The notes beneath the pieces are model-generated. The model was not told the origin of the DNA. It worked only from the letters and a program-made list of their open reading frames with translations, and made no database searches. From Blautia sp. (lineage in GTDB: Bacteria; Bacillota; Clostridia; Lachnospirales; Lachnospiraceae): a stretch of DNA of 64,000 nt. The stretch lies in the NCBI GenBank assembly GCA_029257775.1, contig JARIAQ010000033.1, positions 1 to 64,000 on the forward strand, given 5' to 3'. Made by a program: the position numbers and the translations under genes. Of this stretch, positions 17,303 to 25,483 are shown in pieces. Position 1 is the stretch's first letter; each line of letters starts with the position of its first letter.

Positions 17303-18451
17303 TTAAACTCCAAAAATTGCCATAAAAGTACCCGCTGCTACAGCTGTACCGATAACACCTGCAACATTTGGACCCATCGCATGCATCAGCAAGAAGTTTG
17401 TTGGATCTGCTTCTGCACCAACTTTCTGTGATACACGGGCTGCCATTGGAACAGCAGAAACACCAGCAGAACCAATTAATGGATTAATCTTGCCATGAGT
17501 AAGCTTGCACATAAGTTTACCAAACAGCACACCTCCGGCTGTACCAAATACAAATGCAATCAGACCTAATACTACAATTTTAATTGTATCTAATTTCAAA
17601 AATGCTTCTGCACTTGTAGATGCACCTACTGATGTACCTAACAGAATAACTACAATATACATTAAAGCATTGGACGCTGTTTCTGTTAACTGTTTTACCA
17701 CACCGGATTCTCTAAACAGATTACCCAACATTAACATACCAACCAGTGGAGCTGTTGTTGGAAGAATCAAACATACAACAACGGTAATAATGATTGGGAA
17801 CAAGATTTTTTCCAGCTTAGATACTGGACGAAGCTGTTCCATTTTAATTTTTCGTTCTTCCTCTGTTGTGAAAAGCTTCATAATTGGAGGCTGGATAATC
17901 GGTACTAAAGACATATATGAATATGCCGCTACCGCTATGGCCCCCATCAGTCCTGTCTGTCCCAGCTTACCTGCAAGGAAAATAGACGTAGGTCCATCTG
18001 CACCACCAATGATAGAGATGGCTGCCGCAGCTTTTCCGTTAAATCCTAACAAAATTGCAAGGAAGTATGCAACATAAATTCCAAGCTGTGCTGCCGCACC
18101 TAATAAAAAGCTCTTCGGATTTGCAATCAACGGACCAAAGTCTGTCATAGCACCTACCCCAAGGAAAATCAGGGATGGAAGGACACTCCACTCATCCAAA
18201 ACATAGAAAATATGAAGGAGTCCTGCTACTCCGTTTGATGTTTCTTCTGCACTGGCCATAATATCTGGATAAATATTTACCAAGAGCATACCAAATGCAA
18301 TGGGAACCAGCAAAAGCGGTTCAAATCCTTTTTTAATGGCAAGATATAAAAAGATAAATGCCACTAAAATCATAATAAGGTTTCCCACTGTCAGATTCAT
18401 AAAGGCTGTCTGTCCAATCAGGTTTGACACTGTATCTGCAATGTTAGACAT
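17303..18451 (-). CDS. Sodium ion-translocating decarboxylase beta subunit
   Basis: The 382-residue polytopic membrane protein belongs to the OadB/MmdB/GcdB family. It shows the signature DFGPLIANP near residue 105, the IIGGADGPTSIFLAGKLG segment near 150-167 and the C-terminal GPNVAGVIGTAVAAG. This subunit decarboxylates carboxybiotin and exports Na+. The start chosen has a GGGAGGT ribosome site; five further upstream codons are unlikely to be used. It sits between the biotin carrier and oadA, which places the whole complex at the membrane. Confidence 0.93.
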   Translation of the reverse strand: MSNIADTVSNLIGQTAFMNLTVGNLIMILVAFIFLYLAIKKGFEPLLLVPIAFGMLLVNIYPDIMASAEETSNGVAGLLHIFYVLDEWSVLPSLIFLGVGAMTDFGPLIANPKSFLLGAAAQLGIYVAYFLAILLGFNGKAAAAISIIGGADGPTSIFLAGKLGQTGLMGAIAVAAYSYMSLVPIIQPPIMKLFTTEEERKIKMEQLRPVSKLEKILFPIIITVVVCLILPTTAPLVGMLMLGNLFRESGVVKQLTETASNALMYIVVILLGTSVGASTSAEAFLKLDTIKIVVLGLIAFVFGTAGGVLFGKLMCKLTHGKINPLIGSAGVSAVPMAARVSQKVGAEADPTNFLLMHAMGPNVAGVIGTAVAAGTFMAIFGV

Positions 18452-18523
18452 TTTTTTACCTCCCATTTATTCATATTACACAGGAATTTATCCTGTCTTG
18501 GGAATTTACACTGTATGCAAATT

Positions 18524-18895
18524 CTAGTTCATAGATGCCAGAACAGCGCCATTATCTACGGAATCACCCACTGCCACATTAATGCTTGCTACAGTTCCGT
18601 CCTGAGGTGCAACAACTGGAATTTCCATTTTCATAGCTTCCAGAATCATAATGTTATCACCAGCTTTTAAAGCCTGTCCTACACTTGCTTCAATTTTACA
18701 AACTTTTCCTGGTACAGAAGCTTTTACTTCAACAGCGCCTGCTGCAGAAGCTACTGCCTGTTCCGCTGCCGGAGCCGCTTTTGGAGCTGTCTTTGGAGCT
18801 GCTTTTGGAGCTGCTGCCGGTGCACCATTTCCAGCTGTTTCTTCAACTGTTACATCATATGCAACACCATTTACTGTAATTGTATAAGATTTCAT
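18524..18895 (-). CDS. Biotin carrier protein of the decarboxylase complex
   Basis: A 123-residue carrier with a short N-terminal domain (MKSYTITVNGVAYDVTVEE), a flexible Ala/Pro/Lys-rich linker (about residues 23-50) and a biotinyl domain (55-123). The biotin lysine is in EAMKMEI, near residue 89. The linker lets the biotin swing between the carboxyltransferase subunits and the membrane beta subunit. The Ala-Pro linker DNA is repetitive, as expected for such linkers. Confidence 0.93.
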   Translation of the reverse strand: MKSYTITVNGVAYDVTVEETAGNGAPAAAPKAAPKTAPKAAPAAEQAVASAAGAVEVKASVPGKVCKIEASVGQALKAGDNIMILEAMKMEIPVVAPQDGTVASINVAVGDSVDNGAVLASMN

Positions 18896-18920
18896 ATTCT
18901 TTTCCTCCTATGAGCTTAGC

Positions 18921-19679
18921 CTATCGCCAATTTCTTTTATTTGATTTTCTGATAGAACGTACCACAAACGCATCTGTTGAAGTATTTTCAGATGCTGCAA
19001 TTGCTGCTGCAATCACTGCCACCAATGTCTGATCATCTGTCAAATCCTCTACAACTGTTTCTTTTACTTCTGATTGTACAGGAGCTTGCTTCGGTGTTGA
19101 TGCTACTTCTTTTTTCTTACCAAGTCCTTCTACAAACTTTGGAATGTATTTCATCAAAGAAATAACAAAACTTAAGAATACAAGCATTATAAATACAATA
19201 ACAAGACCAATTAATGTATTCGTTCCTGCTTGCTGGATTTTCTCTCCCATCGAATAATCAGCACTAAAACCTACTGACTTTCCTGCAAGTTTGACGTCGT
19301 AAACCAACTGTACATCGGCATCTCTTTTTTCAAAGTCACATTCCAATGTCACAACATAGTTGCTTCCATCTTTCTTTATAGCATCTTCTGGCGCTACTTC
19401 TTTGTAATCAATAAAGCTTCCTAATTCTTCATAGGAATCAATCCATGAACTAAAAGCACTTTTAGAAAAATCATCAATATTTGGATTCTCTTCTAACACA
19501 CTTTTCAATTCATCTGGATTGCTCTGTGTTAATGTCTGAATAACATTCACACTGCTATCATAAAGATTGTGAGCTACCTTTTCGTTTATTTCAGCTTTTG
19601 AAGATCCACAAGCAGTTAAAGATACTGCCAACACACCTACTGAAACTAAACCACCTAATTTTTTCCATGTCTGCTTCAT
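18921..19679 (-). CDS. OadG-like gamma subunit fused to an N-terminal lipoprotein domain
   Basis: The 252-residue protein starts with a signal peptide and lipobox (VSLTAC, Cys24 from the chosen start). An outer domain of about 125 residues (25-150) follows, then one membrane helix (about 158-182) and a cytoplasmic OadG-like tail with DQTLVAVIAAAIAA near the C-terminus. Ordinary OadG proteins are about 80 residues with only the helix and tail. The outer domain is therefore an addition. The ATG at 19677-19679 is preferred for its spacing to GAGGTG. It lies between the 12S-type gene and the biotin carrier. Confidence 0.8.
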   Translation of the reverse strand: MKQTWKKLGGLVSVGVLAVSLTACGSSKAEINEKVAHNLYDSSVNVIQTLTQSNPDELKSVLEENPNIDDFSKSAFSSWIDSYEELGSFIDYKEVAPEDAIKKDGSNYVVTLECDFEKRDADVQLVYDVKLAGKSVGFSADYSMGEKIQQAGTNTLIGLVIVFIMLVFLSFVISLMKYIPKFVEGLGKKKEVASTPKQAPVQSEVKETVVEDLTDDQTLVAVIAAAIAASENTSTDAFVVRSIRKSNKRNWR

Positions 19680-19694
19680 ATTCATTCACCTCGC

Positions 19695-21131
19695 TTAAAC
19701 CGTGCCATGTTTTTTGCTAGGACGATTTTCTCTCTTTGTGAATAACATTTCAAAAGCACCAATCACATATTTTCTTGTATCTTCCGCCTGAATAATTGTA
19801 TCTACATATCCTCTCTTAGCAGCGGAAAGTGCGCTAGACTGCAACATTGCATATTCAGCTGCTTTTTCATTAATGATTGCGGCATCTGCATCTGCATACA
19901 TAATCTTTGCTGCTAGTTTTGCATCCATCATACCAATTTGTGCATTTGGCCATGCGAATACCATATCTGCACCAGTAGATTTACTGTTCATTGTAAGGTA
20001 GGCACTTCCAAAAGCTTCTCCCACAACTACATTTACTTTTGGAACTGTAGCACTGATATAAGCATTTGTAAGTTCTGCTGCACTTCTTGCTATATTAGCT
20101 TCAGAGCATTTTGTAGCTTTATATCCTTTTACATTTGTTAAAGTTAAAACAGGAATGTCAAAGGCATCACAGAATTTTACAAATTCAGCTGCTTTTTTGC
20201 AGCCTCTAGCTGATAAAACTTTATCAAAAGTTTCTGTTTTTACACCTTCTTCATTGTAAATCTCACATCTATTTGCTACACATCCCACAGTTGCTCCGTT
20301 CAAACGAATAAATCCTACAACCATATCCTTTGCATATTCAGCTTTTACTTCAAAGAATTCCTGATTATCTGCAATTTGAGAAAGTGCAATAGAAGTATCC
20401 CCTGCACAATTTTCCAATTCCGGACAAATGCGATTTAACTCATCTGTACATTCAATGTAGGAAGAATTATCTTCGAAATTTGATGGCAGCATAGAAACCA
20501 ACTCTCTCATCTGCACCAGAATATCTTCTTCACTTCCCATTACATCTACAAGACCTGCATGCTCACTTTGATATGCTGCACTGGAAGTATCGCATTTTGA
20601 AATTTCATTTCCTTCCAAAGCATTTGGTGCATTCACAAAAAGTCTTCCTTTATTTTCTTCCATGAATGTGAAATCTGTCAGAGCAGGAACAACTGCCAGC
20701 CCACCTCCACATGTACCAAAAATACCTGTAATCTGTGGAATTACACCAGATGCCATAACCTGTTTTGTATAAATTTCACCAAAAGCATTTAATGCATCTG
20801 TTGCTTCTTGCAGTCTTAAGCCTGCACAATCAAGCAGTCCAATAATTGGTGCTCCTGTTTTCATTGCCAAGTCATACAGATTTGTGATTTTTTTGGCATG
20901 CATTTCGCCGATTGAACCATTTAATACGGAAACATCCTGACTATAAACATATACCAGGCTACCATCAATCACACCATATCCTGTGATAACACCATCTGAT
21001 GGTGTTTCTTTTTCAGATAAGTTGAAATCTGTGTTTCTGGCTGTTACATAGCCGCCAATTTCAACAAAACTGTTCTCATCAAGCAAAGAAGCAATTCTTT
21101 TACCTGCTAAGGTTTGTGCTGTACTACTCAT
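19695..21131 (-). CDS. Acyl-CoA carboxyltransferase (MmdA/12S type)
   Basis: The 478-residue protein is a biotin-dependent carboxyltransferase of the crotonase fold with N- and C-terminal halves. Marks include GASDALNAFGEIY-like ATDALNAFGEIYTKQVMASG, IPQITGIFGTCGGG and GEAFGSAYLTMNSK. Such subunits decarboxylate methylmalonyl-, glutaconyl- or malonyl-CoA. The exact acyl-CoA cannot be told. Its N-terminal region is somewhat unlike classical MmdA. It is the first gene of an operon that also encodes an OadA-type carboxyltransferase, so two carboxyl donors or acceptors may be joined by one biotin carrier. A GGAGGG ribosome site precedes the ATG. Confidence 0.88.
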   Translation of the reverse strand: MSSTAQTLAGKRIASLLDENSFVEIGGYVTARNTDFNLSEKETPSDGVITGYGVIDGSLVYVYSQDVSVLNGSIGEMHAKKITNLYDLAMKTGAPIIGLLDCAGLRLQEATDALNAFGEIYTKQVMASGVIPQITGIFGTCGGGLAVVPALTDFTFMEENKGRLFVNAPNALEGNEISKCDTSSAAYQSEHAGLVDVMGSEEDILVQMRELVSMLPSNFEDNSSYIECTDELNRICPELENCAGDTSIALSQIADNQEFFEVKAEYAKDMVVGFIRLNGATVGCVANRCEIYNEEGVKTETFDKVLSARGCKKAAEFVKFCDAFDIPVLTLTNVKGYKATKCSEANIARSAAELTNAYISATVPKVNVVVGEAFGSAYLTMNSKSTGADMVFAWPNAQIGMMDAKLAAKIMYADADAAIINEKAAEYAMLQSSALSAAKRGYVDTIIQAEDTRKYVIGAFEMLFTKRENRPSKKHGTV

Positions 21132-21301
21132 TAATCAGCCCTCCATTTAATTTTTATTTTAACAGCAAAAATCCATCGCAAATCAATAAACTTCATGCTG
21201 TTCACCAGAATTTTTTCACTATTGCTGTGCTTTTTTCTGGTCTTGCAGAAATCAATTACTTTTACTGTATCACAATACATCATTAAAACCAATTTCTGCC
21301 G
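21132..21301 (-). promoter_or_regulatory. Long 5' leader of the decarboxylase operon
   Basis: About 170 bases separate the predicted transcription start from the first start codon. The leader contains an 8-bp long-range pairing (GCAGAAAT with ATTTCTGC) near its 5' end and a T-rich stretch. I recognise no riboswitch class. The length alone suggests room for control. Confidence 0.35.
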
Positions 21302-21307
21302 ATTTTA

Positions 21308-21336
21308 ATTGTACTCTGTTTCCTGTTTTTTTTCAA
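21308..21336 (-). promoter_or_regulatory. Promoter of the decarboxylase operon
   Basis: Minus strand: TTGAAA (21331-21336), 17-base spacer, TACAAT (21308-21313). Confidence 0.6.
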
Positions 21337-21365
21337 TACTTTTTTGACAAACTTTTAACTCTAAT

Positions 21366-21977
21366 TTACAGGCTTCCCCAATTTTTTTCCCCTTCTTTCA
21401 AACATGGATACAAAAAATCATACGTTCCACTTTTCTGTATCTCAATATTTAAATTCTCTGCCCATAAAAAAGCTGCGCAAATATAAGCAGAAGGAAGAAA
21501 TGGGATTCCCTGATATTTTTCTGCCACATCGCATATTTTTTCAAAAGGAACAGACTTTTCTCTTGATAAAAAATCAAGCTCCTTTCCAATACTTTTATAA
21601 AATAGATAATCAAAAGCAATCCATGCCTTTTCTGCTCTTGCCACATGACCATTTCTAACTTCTTCTAAAAGCCCCAAAATTATTTGAGCCTTTTCCCATT
21701 CATCGTTATCTAAATATTCCCAAAATGTACTTTTTTGATAACTACTTTTTCCTGATACAGATAGGAGATATCTTTTCCAGTCATCCTCCATTATTTTAAT
21801 CATTTTTTTAACCATAGATTTTTTACAAAGAGCATATAAAAGAAAATACGTAACATCTATATAATGCCCATTTTCTGTTTGTATTTCTCCATTATAAGAA
21901 AATTCTTCACTCAGAAAAGATTTTTTCACTTTTGTAGAAAAATATAGACCTTGAAATAAAATTCCTTGTCTTTTCAT
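21366..21977 (-). CDS. Hypothetical protein, 203 residues
   Basis: I do not recognise this protein. It has no signal peptide or membrane segment and is rich in aromatic and charged residues (KSFLSEEFSYNGEIQ near the start; STFWEYLDNDEWEKAQ in the middle), so it is probably soluble and mainly helical. A GAGGT ribosome site lies close to the ATG, with short spacing. It stands alone between tyrS and the decarboxylase operon promoter, and no terminator with a clear T run follows it. Confidence 0.55.
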   Translation of the reverse strand: MKRQGILFQGLYFSTKVKKSFLSEEFSYNGEIQTENGHYIDVTYFLLYALCKKSMVKKMIKIMEDDWKRYLLSVSGKSSYQKSTFWEYLDNDEWEKAQIILGLLEEVRNGHVARAEKAWIAFDYLFYKSIGKELDFLSREKSVPFEKICDVAEKYQGIPFLPSAYICAAFLWAENLNIEIQKSGTYDFLYPCLKEGEKNWGSL

Positions 21978-22126
21978 ATGACCTCTTTTCTGCCTGTATT
22001 AAATTTTGAAATGAGTGATTCTGGATAAGATTAGAATTCAGATGTGATTTAGAATTTGAATACAGACTTGTCTTTTTTCCATTTTACTACAAAAATCCAC
22101 TCTACTCAATGGTTAATTTCTATATA

Positions 22127-22169
22127 AGATTGGGATATTTATATAAAAATTACATAAATATCCCAATCT
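22127..22169. terminator. Long perfect hairpin after tyrS
   Basis: A 16-bp perfect inverted repeat (22127-22142 with 22154-22169) has an 11-base loop. It lies 9 bases past the tyrS stop. The T run on the minus strand is poor, so it may act as a terminator or as a 3' RNA-stabilising structure. Confidence 0.65.
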
Positions 22170-22177
22170 CCTTATTT

Positions 22178-23398
22178 TTATAAAGTTACTTTTCTAAAAT
22201 TTTTCTTTCCTTTCTTCAGTACAATTCCATCGCCCTGAAGCTTCTCACCTGGAACCAGATATTTGATGTCTGTAATTTTCTCCCCGTCAACGGATACACC
22301 GCCTTGTTCTATAGCACGTCTTGCCTCGGAGCGAGTATTTGCCAATCCACTTTTGTGTAAAAGAGAAATTAAATCAATATTGCCATCCACAAGATCTGCT
22401 TCCTCAATTTTTGCAGATGGCATATTTGCAGCATTTCCACTACTGAACAATGCTCTTGCAGCCTCCTGTGCCTTTTCTGCTTCTTCCTTTCCATGTACTA
22501 ATGCAGTCAATTCATAAGCTAAAATTTCTTTTGCCTTATTTAACTGACTTCCTTCCCATTTATCCATTTCATCAATCTGTTCCAATGGAAGGAAAGTAAG
22601 CATACGAATACATTTTAAAACGTCTGCATCTGCAACATTTCTCCAATACTGATAAAAATCAAATGGAGATGTTTTGTTTGGATCTAACCATACCGCACCA
22701 GACTGAGTTTTCCCCATTTTTTTACCTTCGGAATTCAAAAGTAAAGTAATCGTCATTGCACAAGCATTTTTGCCCAACTTTCTTCGAATCAACTCTGTTC
22801 CACCCAACATATTACTCCACTGATCATCACCGCCAAATTGCATGTTACAACCATACTTCTGATATAGCATATAAAAATCATAACTTTGCATAATCATATA
22901 ATTGAATTCCAAGAAGCTTAAACCTTTTTCCATACGTTGTTTATAACATTCTGCAGTTAACATACGATTTACAGAAAAATGTGCACCTACTTCTCTTAAA
23001 AGCTCTACATAATTCAAATCTAAAAGCCAATCGGCATTGTTTACCATCATTGCTTTTCCATCTGAAAAATCAATAAAACGTTCCATCTGTTTCTTAAAGC
23101 AGTCACAATTATGCTGAATAATTTCCGGTGTCATCATAGAACGCATATCACTTCTGCCGGAAGGATCGCCAATATATCCTGTTCCTCCTCCTATTAAAGC
23201 AATTGGTTTATTTCCTGCCATCTGTAAACGTTTCATCAAACACAATGCCATAAAATGACCTACATGAAGACTATCTGCTGTAGGATCAAAACCAATATAG
23301 AATGTAGCCTTTCCATTGTTGATTAATTCACGGATTTCTTCTTCATCTGTTACCTGAGCAATCAAGCCTCTGGCAACCAGTTCATCATAAATTTTCAT
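22178..23398 (-). CDS. tyrS: Tyrosyl-tRNA synthetase
   Basis: The 406-residue class I synthetase charges tRNA-Tyr. The HIGH-type motif is HVGH at residues 45-48, the KMSKS-type motif is KMGKT near residue 227, and a C-terminal S4 RNA-binding domain is present ([19 protein letters not shown]). It is the single gene of a T-box-controlled unit, so its expression should rise when uncharged tRNA-Tyr accumulates. Confidence 0.97.
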   Translation of the reverse strand: MKIYDELVARGLIAQVTDEEEIRELINNGKATFYIGFDPTADSLHVGHFMALCLMKRLQMAGNKPIALIGGGTGYIGDPSGRSDMRSMMTPEIIQHNCDCFKKQMERFIDFSDGKAMMVNNADWLLDLNYVELLREVGAHFSVNRMLTAECYKQRMEKGLSFLEFNYMIMQSYDFYMLYQKYGCNMQFGGDDQWSNMLGGTELIRRKLGKNACAMTITLLLNSEGKKMGKTQSGAVWLDPNKTSPFDFYQYWRNVADADVLKCIRMLTFLPLEQIDEMDKWEGSQLNKAKEILAYELTALVHGKEEAEKAQEAARALFSSGNAANMPSAKIEEADLVDGNIDLISLLHKSGLANTRSEARRAIEQGGVSVDGEKITDIKYLVPGEKLQGDGIVLKKGKKNFRKVTL

Positions 23399-23451
23399 TT
23401 TATTTCTCCCTTCTGTTTTACTGAGGACTAGGTTTTGAATTCTTATAAAAC

Positions 23452-23742
23452 AAAAAAACTCTCGTCCTCTTTATAATTATAAAAAAGGACGAGAGCAATA
23501 TGCATTCTCGTGTTACCACCTTTATTCACAAACAGTTCACACTGCCTGCCTCTGCAAGTACAGCCAAAGCGATACTCAAAATGCTATAACGTGCATCCCT
23601 CCGTCACAGCCTACTCATTTCTTTTCGGTGTGAAGCTCCGAGATGTATTCATTTTTAACTTCCTGTACGCCTCTCATCAACCGGCAACTTTCTGTTCATT
23701 CCATTAAAAATTACTTCTTCTCATCTTTGCTTTTTTACTTAC
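23452..23742 (-). promoter_or_regulatory. T-box riboswitch (tyrosine) upstream of tyrS
   Basis: The leader shows the T-box sequence AAGGTGGTAACACG (minus strand, 23509-23522), followed by a terminator stem CTCTCGTCCT/AGGACGAGAG (23486-23495 with 23459-23468) and a run of seven T. In Stem I the candidate specifier is TAC (23645-23647), a tyrosine codon, followed by ATCTCGGAGC. The same spacing of codon and CTCGGAG holds in the leuS T-box, which supports the assignment. Confidence 0.93.
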
Positions 23743-23748
23743 AGAAAC

Positions 23749-23777
23749 AGTATACAAACTTCACCTATGCTTGTCAA
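23749..23777 (-). promoter_or_regulatory. Near-consensus promoter of the tyrS T-box unit
   Basis: Minus strand: TTGACA (23772-23777), 17 bases, TATACT (23749-23754). The -35 includes the TGA stop codon of the oxidoreductase gene (23774-23776). Confidence 0.88.
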
Positions 23778-25000
23778 GATATATTCCACTGGTATTCACC
23801 ATTTTCTTTAATCCCATAGAAATCTCCAAAATTCAAGTCTAAAATATTTTTTTGAATATTTTCTACGGAAATCTGATTTTTGATTAAATATTGCCAAATT
23901 CCACCATGGGAAATATCTCCCTGAAGTAACGCGCCTACAATTTTTCCATCACGAATAATTACTCGTTTATATTCTTTTGCATCTTCCCTTACTACTATGG
24001 TATCTGTTTCTTCCGGAACAATTACTCCGATACACATAGAAACCAGCCCAAAGAAATTAATGGTATTTTTAATTGCGTAACGATCTATATAAGCCGTTTT
24101 TTTCCCACACATGTTTAACGCTGCTATTTCCCCTTGTTTTTGTGCATTTGGCCAAATTCCCGATAATCCAGCCACATCTCCGGCTGCATAAACATCTTGT
24201 GCTCCTGTTGCCAGATACTCATCAACTTTAATACCTCTGTCAATGATAATACCTTCTCCATCCATACCTGCTACTGCTGAACGAACGCCGGCTGCCACAA
24301 TAACCAAATCACACGGAATTTTCTCTCCATTATCTAACACAATGCAAGAAATATTTCCTTCCTGATTCATCAAGGTATCTGCCGCCTTTCTTCCCAAATA
24401 AAACGTAGCCCCTGCCTTTTCAAAACGTTTCTGATATTCCAAGGCTCCTGTTTTATCTAACTGGATAGGAAGAATTTGTTCTGCCATTTCGACAATAGAA
24501 ACCTTTTTCCCTGTTTCCATAAGCCCATAAGCGGCATCCAAACCAACTAAACCAGAACCAATAATTGCAATATTTTCTGCGTTTGCTGCCATTTCATCAA
24601 TTGCCTGAGCATCTCGTAAATGACGAAGGCCAAAAACATTCTTAGCTTCTCTTAACCCTCCTACAGGTGGAATAAAACTCTCTGCACCTGTAGCAATTAA
24701 AAGTTTATCATATTTGATTACATCACCATCATCTGTAAAAACCTGCTTATTTACTGTGTCTAATCTATTTACTGTTTTTTGTTTTAACCAGGTGATTTTA
24801 TTTTCCTCAAAAAAAGACGGTTCAATAAAACTAATACCTTCCGCATTTCTTTCATGACTAAGGAATTTATGTAGCATGCAGCGTGAATGAACTTGTGTAT
24901 CTGTGGATACTATTGTAATTTCACCTTCTGCGTCGGTCTTTCGAATGGTTCTTGCAGCCATAATACCGGCCGCACCCGCTCCTAAAATCACATACTGCAT
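23774..25000 (-). CDS. NAD(P)/FAD-dependent pyridine nucleotide-disulfide-type oxidoreductase of the CooS operon
   Basis: The 408-residue flavoprotein has two dinucleotide folds: FAD at the N-terminus (ILGAGAAGIMAARTI) and NAD near residue 145 (IAIIGSGLVGLDAAYGL), with the ATG-type FAD motif (LLIATGAESFIP) and the second FAD motif YAAGDVAG. It resembles NADH oxidase/rubredoxin reductase-like enzymes. With CooF as the likely electron carrier, it may pass electrons between CooS and NAD(P)H. It is 3 bases downstream of cooF, so translation is probably coupled. Confidence 0.85.
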   Translation of the reverse strand: MQYVILGAGAAGIMAARTIRKTDAEGEITIVSTDTQVHSRCMLHKFLSHERNAEGISFIEPSFFEENKITWLKQKTVNRLDTVNKQVFTDDGDVIKYDKLLIATGAESFIPPVGGLREAKNVFGLRHLRDAQAIDEMAANAENIAIIGSGLVGLDAAYGLMETGKKVSIVEMAEQILPIQLDKTGALEYQKRFEKAGATFYLGRKAADTLMNQEGNISCIVLDNGEKIPCDLVIVAAGVRSAVAGMDGEGIIIDRGIKVDEYLATGAQDVYAAGDVAGLSGIWPNAQKQGEIAALNMCGKKTAYIDRYAIKNTINFFGLVSMCIGVIVPEETDTIVVREDAKEYKRVIIRDGKIVGALLQGDISHGGIWQYLIKNQISVENIQKNILDLNFGDFYGIKENGEYQWNIS

Positions 25001-25003
25001 TTC

Positions 25004-25450
25004 CTACACCTCCTCTACCCAGATTGCTTGTTTTGGACAGGCCTTTACACAACTAGGTTCTTCACCTTTCTCAATACAAAAGTCACATTTAATGACTTTT
25101 GTATGAGTTGTTTCATCCGGTTTTAAAACACCATAAGGACAATTCATGACACACATAAAACAAGAACCGCATTTTTCAGCATCGTATTGCACATGTCCTG
25201 TTTTTTCATCTTTTTTCAAAGCTCCACTCATACAGGACATTACACATTCTGGCTGTTCACAATGTCTACAAAACACAGGTGTATAACTTCCGTCTGAATT
25301 TTTATATATAAAATTTCTAGATTCATTTGTAATGTCTGTCAAATCTAATGTATAAACATTTCCGTCGTCTTTTCTATGCGCTTGCATACATGCTACGGAA
25401 CAATTTTTACATCCATCACATCTGGCAGCGTCAATCATTATTCTTCTCAT
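25004..25450 (-). CDS. cooF: CooF-like 4Fe-4S electron transfer protein
   Basis: A 148-residue iron-sulfur protein with four cysteine motifs: CDGCKNCSVACMQAH (start), CRHCEQPECVMSC, CGSCFMCVMNCPYG and the C-terminal CDFCIEKGEEPSCVKACP. This is the pattern of CooF, HycB and DmsB-type subunits with four 4Fe-4S clusters. It lies between cooS and the flavoprotein, so it most likely carries electrons between them. A start with an ATG at 25448-25450 follows a GGGGGTATC stretch, a moderate ribosome site. Confidence 0.88.
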   Translation of the reverse strand: MRRIMIDAARCDGCKNCSVACMQAHRKDDGNVYTLDLTDITNESRNFIYKNSDGSYTPVFCRHCEQPECVMSCMSGALKKDEKTGHVQYDAEKCGSCFMCVMNCPYGVLKPDETTHTKVIKCDFCIEKGEEPSCVKACPKQAIWVEEV

Positions 25451-25483
25451 CAGATACCCCCGTTCTATATTATCGAACTTATT

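Noticed and set aside
18775-18840. Repetitive GC-richer DNA in the biotin carrier gene as a possible repeat element.
   Set aside because: It encodes the Ala/Pro/Lys linker that joins the two domains of biotin carriers, so the repeat is a coding effect.
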